A stretch of DNA of 64,000 nucleotides, taken from assembly GCF_954871325.1 (NCBI RefSeq), contig NC_088778.1, positions 25,095,120-25,159,119 of the forward strand. Direction: 5' to 3'. Below the pieces are notes generated by a model. The model saw only the letters and a list, made by a program, of their open reading frames with translations. It ran no database searches and had not been told where the DNA came from. The DNA comes from Gordionus sp. m RMFG-2023. Lineage: Eukaryota > Nematomorpha > Gordioida > Chordodea > Parachordodidae. The translations under genes and the position numbers were made by a program. Shown one piece after another: positions 47,576-64,000 of this stretch (within the stretch, counting starts at the first letter, position 1; each line of letters starts with the position of its first letter).

Positions 47576-49390
47576 AATTTATAGTTATAATTTACTTCGA
47601 AGCATAAATTTTATTTTAAAAGTTTCCAATAAATTCATAATTTTAATTTTAATTAAAAAATGTTAGTTATAAAAATATTTGACACCGATCCGCCGCTGCC
47701 GCTATTAGTGGGGCGTATAAATCGGTATGCTACAGCCAGCCGATTGATCTAAAAAAGAAATTCCACGGCCGATAAGGCTATCGACTCATAGGTCTAACTA
47801 TATTAATATATTTATCTTATAAAAGTAAAATATATAATTATGGCTGATAACAGAATAATGACTAATGAGAGCGCTCACGTTTCGTGACGTGAAATTTTCG
47901 TATAAATTTATCTCAATTGCCTGAATATAATTATGAAATACGATTATTAATGATTGTTAAAAATGATAATTATTTAACGTCATTGTTTGATCATCTCTCA
48001 TCTAACATATTTTTAAATTTAGAATTCATTTTTGGAAAAAATTCTTTAAAGTTGTAATAAAAATATTATTTATTCATTATTGAATTGAATCTCCTATACA
48101 ATATTATTTTTTTTACAAAATATGTTCAACCACTTAATCGCCTTATGTAGAATAAATTAAATTTTTCCTTAAAATAAAATTATAGGTTAAGAAAATGTAA
48201 ACGAAAATATGTTTGCCAGTTATTCAAATGTCTTCTCTTGGAAATTGAATATTCTTGTCATGATGTGATAGTATGGTATAACTTTAAAATTATAAATAAT
48301 ATTATTGGTGATAAATATGCATTATTCAAATTTAAAATTCCGAGCAAGTCATGTCATTAAATATTTTGCAAAATGTGTTTGACTAGGTCCGAAAATTTTT
48401 TGCACATAATACCACTCCTATTTTAGCTCGACCTGGATCGATCTTTACTACATCTAATATATATATAAATATTAATATTTTAATTCATTATAGTTCTTAA
48501 TAGTATTTTTTTCTTAAATATGCAATCATCTCGATCTTGCTAAAGCTTACAGATAGATTTACTATTATACGATCAGCTCGTTAAACTGCTATATTTAGGC
48601 AATCATTTTGTTTACAGTACTAAAGTTTATTTTTTTTATAAGAAAAAATTGGTATATTATTTTAGGTTAGCACCTTTATGGAATGGATAATATAAAATTA
48701 AAAGCGTTTATGATTACTTGTATAAATAATTTAACTTTCTTTACACTTAATTTGATATAGGTGTATCGTCGCCAATAGTGATGTACGTTACTACAGCCCT
48801 ATCTTATTTTATAATTTAACCATTTTTTATTTTATCTATTCTAATTTATCTTAAAAAACTAAATTTTTGTTAAAACAATATTTTATTTAAAACAAAACTA
48901 GTTATACCTTCTTTTTATAAAAGTGTATTAACTTAAATCTCTTTTTAAATTAAAAAATTATGCTATTCATTTTATTTTTACAAAATTATTTGTATTTTTT
49001 ATTAACTTTTGTGTATAAAGAGTTGATATTTTTGAAAATCACATATTTTATTTTGAATTTCGATAATAATACTCTATCTAATCTTTTAACTACTCTACCT
49101 GGCTACCTCTATAATATAACAATTGTAGTCGTCGAAATATCATGTGTTTAAGCAATATATGCTAATTTTAAAAAATTTCTAAATGATATGAAAAATTTTG
49201 GTATAGTTCTCCTGCTGGAGGAATGAACCATATAATTTAATGTCATATGTTTGGAATTAATCTTTCAGTTTAAGGCATTCAACATGTTTACTATTGTTTT
49301 TCTCTAAGTTCTCCTGGTATTTAGTTTTTATTCTCCATTTACACCCTAATTATTGGGTCACACAATTTTTTACGTAACCAAAAAGTAACT
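47576..49390. other. AT-rich stretch without recognised genes
   Basis: There is one GC-richer patch (47680-47800, with CCGATCCGCCGCTGCCGC and CCACGGCCGATAAGGCTATC) of unknown nature. I could not fold it into a tRNA or match it to a repeat elsewhere in the window. The frame at 48960-49151 is AT-rich and shows no domain. Confidence 0.4.
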
Positions 49391-49472
49391 ATTATAATTT
49401 TTTACATACTGAACCATAACCAAACTGAACCGTTATAAATAACGGTTCGGGTCCCTGATTTTTTATTAAAAG

Positions 49473-49737
49473 CAAATCAGCTGGACCTGCCATTTTGGTA
49501 ACACATATAGTAATTATTCTCATGTTAAAAATTACTTTTAAATTGATAACTTGCTTCCTTATTATCTCGATGATCCGGTAATTCTTTAATAAAGTTTGCA
49601 TCAGATATAGGAATAAATTAAGCTCTCGTTTAAAATTTTAATAATGATTAGTTTAACTAAGATGGCGTCTCCAGCTGATTTGCATTGATGTACACTTTTA
49701 ATGAAGGAATCGTCAGTCTAAGTATTATATATGTCAT
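49473..49737. mobile_element. MITE, CAATGACATA family, truncated copy
   Basis: It aligns over most of its length with the inverse of 61989-62305, including ATTGATAACTTGCTTCCTTA then TTATCTCGATGATC, and ends TATATGTCATTGG. The left arm is missing beyond AAATCAGCTGGACC. Just before it, at about 49430-49465, is the right end of another hAT-like element (CGGTTCGGGTCCCTG). Confidence 0.65.
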
Positions 49738-49850
49738 TGGATTAAGTAGAGAAAAAGAAAACAAATAATATTTAAGATATTGAAGTAGCAAAGAAACATG
49801 GATATTATTCTACTTTTTTAAAAAATTAATTAATTTTTAATGTAAGTTAG

Positions 49851-49916
49851 CGCGAATTAGCTACAAAGTTTACTATATTTGTTGTATTTTTCGCCACCAA
49901 TTCGCGCCAACTAGGG
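49851..49916. repeat. Short palindromic repeat, GTTAGCGCGAATT type
   Basis: GTTAGCGCGAATTAG at the left and CACCAATTCGCGCCAACTAG at the right form inverted arms around a spacer of about 30 bases. It is related to the hairpins at 52925-53041 and 62940-63018. Confidence 0.45.
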
Positions 49917-50396
49917 GTAAGACAATTTTTATTTTAGTTTAAAATTATGAAAATTAATAAAGTAGAATTATTATTTAAAATTTCGAAACAATGGATGAAT
50001 ATTTAAATAATACCTGTTTATGGCAAAATTATTTTATGATTTTGACTATGTATAAAAGATTTTATTAATTTACGGATGTAAATAAGAAAAAATGGTTTTC
50101 AATAATTTTTTTTAATTCCCTCGAAAATTGTTGATTTTTATATGAACTTCAGGAATATATATGAAAAGCTTTAAACAAGTTTCCTTTACATTTATGGCTG
50201 ATATCAAAAATTTTATACATAAATCACGGTTTTTCTTAGTGGGTTAATAAATATTTATAAAGAATCAGATCTGGATACCCTGGCCTTAGCCCAAATCTAA
50301 ATTCAGTGAAATTAAGCTGAAAAATTAATATTTATTAATTTAATCCTAGATCACCCATATCAGTCTTTAGCCTGTTTATATTTAAAACCTTAATTC

Positions 50397-51026
50397 AGGG
50401 ATCCAAACCGAAACTGAACCGTTAAACCGCTAAAAACCGGTATTTTTTATCGAACCTGAACCGAACCTAAACCGCTAAAAAAAATTCACGCCGAGCCTGA
50501 ACCAAACCGCTATAATGTCTCTGAACCGGTTCGAGCCACATGATTTTATGCTTATAAAACAATATGTAAGTTATTATTAGTATATTGAAAAAATTTCAAT
50601 TACATTTAAATTATTTTAAAGATAATCATCAATCACATTTGATTGATAAGTATCAGTCATAATTTTTATAAAATTTAGTATATTGTCATTTTACAACATT
50701 TTTTAAAATATTTTTAAGCTTATAAATTATAATGCTTAGAGAAAAATTAAATCCAAAATATTATTATAAATGACACATCAAATCTGATATCATATTGGCA
50801 GTGCCGGCTATCCAAGTTAGTGTGGAAAGATGCTTTTCAACAATTAAATTTATACTATCTCCTTATAGATGTAATTTGAGTGAGACGAATTTTGAAAATA
50901 TATTAATTGTGAGGCTTAATAAAAAAAATTTAAGTAAAATATTGTTCATATTAAAATTAATAATTTTTTCAATATTATTTAATGATCTCTTTCAATTATC
51001 AATCAATAAAAGATTTATAGTGTAAA
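50397..51026 (+). mobile_element. hAT remnant: left end and transposase C-terminus
   Basis: It begins CAGGGATCCAAACCGAAACT, typical of hAT termini, and is followed by several ACCGAACC words. At 50795-50935 it reads MAVPAIQVSVERCFSTIKFI, then LSPYRCNLSETNFENILIVR and LN, the dimerisation domain of hAT transposases. The right terminus is not identified, and most of the coding region is gone. Confidence 0.65.
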
Positions 51027-51210
51027 TAGTACTGCCTGCAAGCCGAGCTTAAATTTTATGAGGTAAGGTCAGGTACAAAATAAATTTTTAAAAATATCTA
51101 AATTATAAAAAAAAGCTTGAAAAAGCTGTTAAAAATATTTTTAAAAACCCGACCACGCCTGCCAGAAATTTAGGTGGGCGGGCTAAAGATCCGCCCAATA
51201 CAGACCTCTA
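51027..51210. mobile_element. hAT-like MITE, right end of the TAGTGGTCTGTATTG family
   Basis: The right terminus CCCAATACAGACCTCTA is the inverse of the left terminus at 31863. A weaker left end, TAGTACTGCCTGCA, lies at 51027. The flanking octamers do not match. Confidence 0.45.
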
Positions 51211-51810
51211 ATCTATATCACCATCAGTTTTAAAAACTGGTTCTGATAGAACACTGGTTGCAGGTTTCCAATTTTTAGCCAACTATCACTTGCCTCGATA
51301 TTATTTTAAAAAATATAGCAACTAAAATTTGAAAAACTGGTTTAAATTAAAACGCCTTAAGGTCAACGGATTTTATGCGGCACTCATCTTTAGACTGAGC
51401 CGAATTGGTCAACATTTAGCCATTATTATAGCAGTGGGAGATGCCAAATATTTGCATGCAAGGTTTGCCAAAGGTGAAAACCTTCGAGCATTATTCCTCC
51501 AATAATTAAGAGGATCGATCGAATTACTAAATTTACATTTTAAAAAAAATACACAAAAATTTTGGGTAATTTTCTTTTTATTAATATGCTTTAATTCATC
51601 GTTAAAAAAAATGTTAAAAAAATATATTAAGCATTTTTATTTTATAAGTAACGTCTTCTTTCACACTTTTTATCGGAGTTATGAGAGTTAATGATGAGAA
51701 AGGGAAATTAGTTACATAATAAACAAAAAATAAGTATAAAATTGGTATCTGTTAAATTTTAAAAAAATATCGGCAGATCTGATATTTTTTCTAAAGATCA
51801 TATATCGGAG

Positions 51811-52053
51811 TATTGTTATTAAACAGCTCCATTTATGCCGATTTTTAAAAATGGCTAACTCAATATTTTAGCCAAAATAGATTGCCTTAAGCCTCGAGAT
51901 TTCCTACCTTAAGCCTCAAGATTTCCTAATAAATGTCGAAACTTTTGTGCCATCTATGAAAAAAATCTTCAGGCTTGGTGTAATATTTTTCTGGGCAAAA
52001 TATTGTTCGCCGTTTTTAAAATTCGGGTTAAATCGAGCCGTTTAACAATACTA
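51811..52053. mobile_element. hAT MITE, TAGTGTTGTTAAACGGCTC family
   Basis: The ends TATTGTTATTAAACAGCTCC and CGAGCCGTTTAACAATACTA are slightly diverged inverted repeats. Inside there is a local duplication of CCTTAAGCCTCGAGATTTCC. No target duplication remains visible. Confidence 0.7.
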
Positions 52054-52924
52054 ATTTAGAAAGAAATAAAAAATTACAAGTATATTATACTAGGCATACT
52101 AGCATAACTTAACAATTTACCAAACGCCAAAATTTATTAAAATGCAATAACATCCATTTAACAATTCCCACCTTCATTCATAACCCTTTCGAGGTTAGAG
52201 AAAAAACTACCTCGAGCTGGGATAAAAAGTCATGGTATCTAAGTTCTGTGTCATGTCCGTCACTCCAAAATAATGAGACCTTTGAACATAAAGATATTAT
52301 ATATGACTTACCTAATATACTTATAAAGACACATAAAATATTATAGCTCCTTCTATAATCATCATATAAAAATCCTTAAAGAATAAGAATATTATTTATA
52401 TTAATACATAATATAATTAAGTATTTAATTTATTTTTAATGTAAATAATGATTAAGGCAAATTACCAGGAATAAAATATTTTAATAATTAGTCTGATTTA
52501 TATGGCGATTGTTGTCATAAATTTAAATATGTTAAAAATAATACGTGATAATTACAGTATATATAATATATTGGAACCTGGATACAATTATTGTGACATA
52601 ATATTGGATTTTTTAAAATATGATCAAAAATAATAATAATTTCCAAGATACAAACAAAAAAAATATGACTTTTTTTAAAAAATAAAATAAACTAAATAAT
52701 AAATATTATATTTATATATCACATGGTATACATAGGTCTAAACGTAATTTTGTTTTTATAAAAATTAATAAATAAAAATTATAATAAAATAAAAGGTTTA
52801 AAATGTTGAGATTATTTTTTTGATTAATCAAAATATGATTTTGTTAAAAACAAAATTAGTTTGTTTTTATCAAATTTAGATTATTTTTTATAATAAAAAA
52901 AATCGCGTGCATTATTTAAGCTAA

Positions 52925-53041
52925 CCCTGCATTCATAGTTAGCGCGAATTCGCAGCGAAGTATACAAAATGATATGAATATAATAATTTTACATTCATTT
53001 TGTATAAATCGCTGAGAGTTAGCGCTAGCTGAATGTAGGGG
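52925..53041. mobile_element. Short hairpin MITE, CCCTGCATTCA family
   Basis: The left arm is CCCTGCATTCATAGTTAGCG then CGAATTCG. The right arm is CGCTGAGAGTTAGCGCTAGC then TGAATGTAGGGG. Both flank a core that is itself inverted (TACAAAATGA and TCATTTTGTA). The 117-base unit could fold into one long hairpin. Confidence 0.6.
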
Positions 53042-53442
53042 AAGGATTAAAAAAAAATTATATTAGCTTATCGTTTTAAAGATATTAGGCAAATGTTATA
53101 ATAGGCAGTAGAGAAAAAAAAATTTACGCGGTTAAAAGATTGTTATGTAAAATCCAAAAAAGTTATGTTTTTTTTAATATTCAACGATTCGTTTTTGGTG
53201 TTTGTTTTTTATAGCGGATATTTTTTTTGTTATAATTATTTTAGTATAATCTTTACTCCCGAAGAAACGCGCTACAAGATAATCTATTTATTTACACTTC
53301 CGGTTGTGGGGAAAGGGAATGAGTTAAAATAAAATAAATTATTTAATTTAAAAAATGTGGAATCAGTGTAATGTAAAAAGCTATATATTAGTTAAGGAAT
53401 AAGGAATGTTTAAATAACTGACTTAAAATCTCTGATTATATC

Positions 53443-61891
<8,449 letters not shown>

Positions 61892-61988
61892 TTAAATTTT
61901 AAAAAAGTAATGTATTATCCCATTTTTTTAGATATTTTTAAAAGATTATGATATTTTAAAAATATTTTTAACAATTACTATTTAGAAC

Positions 61989-62305
61989 CAATGACATAAA
62001 ATAATACCAAGATTGACGCTGCATTCATTAAAGATGTACATCAATGAAAACAGCTGGGGAAGCGATTTTGATTACCCATATCATTATTAAAAATTTTAAA
62101 CGAGAAGCCAATTTATTCCCATGTCTAGCGCAAACCTGATCATCGAGATAATAAGGAAGCAAGTTATCAATTTAGTAGTCGTTTTTAACATGAAGTTACT
62201 ATATGGGTTACCAAAATGGCGGGTCCAACTAATTTGCATTCAACGACGCTTTCAAATGCAATATTATGAATGCATCGTAAGTCTAGGTATTATTATATGT
62301 CATTG
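61989..62305. mobile_element. MITE, CAATGACATA family, complete copy
   Basis: The inverted ends are CAATGACATAAAATAATACC and GGTATTATTATATGTCATTG. An exact octamer, TTTAGAAC, lies on both sides (61981-61988 and 62306-62313). The 317-base body is palindromic over much of its length. The open frame at 62121-62465 starts inside it and is accidental. A truncated relative is at 49473-49737. Confidence 0.85.
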
Positions 62306-62939
62306 TTTAGAACAGACCAGACATCGTGTTAAAGTTCCGCAAAAGTGGCCAGTGCCCGATAGCGGATTACGAGCCGAACCTAATATTTTTTCAAAAAAAA
62401 GGAAACAAGGGGCCAATATTTTTTATATATATTTACCCCACCCCATTAGTCAACATAATAAATGAATTTTAACTTAATGATGTCACTCTCTTCCCTCGCC
62501 ACAAAATTTCTATAAAATGGGAAATAAATGCGCGAAAATTATAAATTCCGGATTAGATTAAATTAAATTTTGGGAAACTTTTTATTTCCAAGTATAATTT
62601 TTCAAGTTCAAATGAAATATATAATTAAGTTTCTATGGCCAAAAAAATTTTAATTTAAATAATGAACTAAAATTTATATATATTTTAAAAAAAAGATTTA
62701 AAAAAATATGACAAATGTTTTTGCGAATTTTCTACCAAAAAATTGTAAGACAGTTAAATTTGGCGTGATAATGAGATTTTAAGTTTTTTTTAAATAATAA
62801 AATTGATAGTAGATATAACAATATTCGTGTCAATCAAGCGGGACCCAAAAAGCCGGGTGCCTGTTGTGAAATTATAATGCGTAAGTGCCAAAAGTTAGAT
62901 AAAAAAAAATAATTCGAAAATTTTGAAATTAAGGTATCA

Positions 62940-63018
62940 CCCTGCACAGATACGAATTCTATAAAATATGGTATTTTTGTATACTTCGACGCGAATTCGT
63001 GCTAACTGTGAATGCAAG
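62940..63018. mobile_element. Short hairpin MITE, CCCTGCATTCA family, second copy
   Basis: It starts CCCTGCACAGATACGAATTC and ends GCTAACTGTGAATGCAAGG, with TATACTTCGACGCGAATTCG just inside. It is shorter than the copy at 52925-53041 but shares the outer and GCGAATTCG blocks. Confidence 0.5.
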
Positions 63019-63156
63019 GTCTCGTAATCTGTATGAGCACTTTAAATTGTGAGAAAATTTCAATTCAAACAACGCTTCATTAGTAAACGCAATTTGTTCA
63101 AGTGGTGCGGTATTTATTTTTACAAAATCAAGCCAATAAATAGGTAAAATGTATAA

Positions 63157-63249
63157 ATATGGAGCGAAAGCTATTATAACATTTGAAAAACATATGTAAT
63201 ATGGAGCGAAACGATGAAAACGCTATTATAACATTTGAAAAACATATGT
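63157..63249. repeat. Two-unit tandem duplication (42 and 51 bp)
   Basis: ATATGGAGCGAAA followed by GCTATTATAACATTTGAAAA occurs twice. The second unit has an extra CGATGAAAA within it. Confidence 0.8.
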
Positions 63250-64000
63250 TGCTACGTATATTTCAAAATCCGTGAAGAATCGGCTATGATTTCGATAGCG
63301 TTAATTACAGCACCCTTTGAACAAATCGCATTTATTATAAGGAAACATAAGGCTACCGACAGCTTTTATAGTATCATGTGCAACTTTTCGAGGCCCGCTT
63401 CAGATGGATTTATAATTTTAGACGTGCCAGATTCTAGTTACAATAATGTAGGCCCAATAATAACGTTTATCAATTTTATACATTTTTTTTGGTTATTGCG
63501 TCTGACGATTCTTATATGATTCAGCTATATTGGACTTTTAGAGATTTTATAATGTTTAATATTTGGCAAACCAAGGGAGTTAGTGAGACTTAGTTAAACT
63601 CGGTCTAAGCATACATATATTAATTTATTTTTTGGCAGCTAATCAATCTTATCATTATTATTTTTTTTTTTCCTGCTTTTGAAAACATATACAGACAGGA
63701 TGTGGGGGCTAGATTAAAAAAAAATTATAATTCCAAAGAGTAATAACTATTTTAAAAAATATATATTAAAATCAAAATCAAAATCAATATCTTTTCAAAA
63801 TATATAAGAAACAAAAACAAAAACAAAAAAAAAATTTAATTATTTTTTTTATCAGAAAAACGTTCTTACCGTATTTGTCGAAAAGTTAGCTGATTGGTAG
63901 TAATTTTTAAAAAAATATTATTATTTTTAAAATAAAAGAAAATAATAATAACAAGATAAATTCAAAAAAAAAATTTAATTGAATGAATGAATGTTAGACA

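Larger units (their letters stand above)
62314..64000. other. Right-edge stretch, presumed coronin first intron
   Basis: No coronin N-terminal exon was found. There is a hairpin repeat at 62940-63018 and a tandem duplication at 63157-63249. The plus-strand open frame at 63235-63519 (94 residues, ALITAPFEQIAFIIRKHKAT) has plausible composition but no recognised domain. A good donor-like ATACG|GTAAGA on the minus strand near 63870 could end a small upstream exon, but no coding match supports it. Confidence 0.4.

Noticed and set aside
62121-62465. Plus-strand frame of 114 residues and the similar frame at 49392-49601
   Set aside because: Both start inside copies of the CAATGACATA MITE and share sequence for that reason.
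63855-63895. Candidate small coronin exon ending at a good donor (ATACG|GTAAGA, minus)
   Set aside because: No frame through it matches the coronin N-terminus and no start codon is linked to it.

Overview
The window is about three-quarters A+T and carries spliced animal genes whose short exons stand out as GC-richer islands in AT-rich, repeat-filled introns. The gene content (a receptor guanylyl cyclase, a CYP3-clan cytochrome P450 and a coronin) points to a metazoan, most likely an invertebrate; I cannot name the species. All three genes are on the minus strand. All exon boundaries below were read by eye from GT/AG sites, reading phase and family knowledge; no transcript data were used.

Layout. 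1-1430: decayed hAT transposase interrupted by another hAT-like element. 2234-2904: first coding exon of a CYP3-clan P450; its other exons are not in the window. 2905-8513: mostly empty, with a MITE (6047-6347) and a SINE-like insertion (7710-7902). 8514-37412: receptor guanylyl cyclase locus. 37413-53442: gene-poor, with hAT remnants, a LINE 3' fragment and several foldback or MITE families. 53443-61852: coronin, nine exons, with the N-terminal exon(s) beyond the right edge. 61853-64000: repeats.

The main result is the guanylyl cyclase locus. A single set of 19 constant exons (19287 down to 8514) encodes the second half of the ligand-binding domain, the transmembrane segment, the kinase-homology domain, the dimerisation helix, the cyclase and a long tail. 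Upstream on the same strand lie three separate large exons (A 21517-22513, B 28174-30373, C 35921-37412). Each has its own start codon and N-terminal hydrophobic segment and encodes a different version of the first half of the ANF-receptor ligand-binding domain. All three stop at the same homologous residue, in the same phase (1), at a usable donor. Each joins in frame to the same acceptor at 19287, giving predicted receptors of 1636, 2037 and 1801 residues. No second set of kinase or cyclase exons lies between them. The simplest reading is a variable-first-exon receptor: one intracellular signalling module that can be fitted with three alternative ligand-binding heads through promoter choice, as in the UGT1A or clustered protocadherin loci. 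I know of no such arrangement described for receptor guanylyl cyclases, but I could not search.

The rest is a dense record of hAT-superfamily activity. Several MITE families show 8-bp target duplications, some exact, and there are three nested insertions. Non-LTR (LINE) fragments of two kinds are also present. I saw no LTR element, CRISPR array or confident tRNA/rRNA gene.
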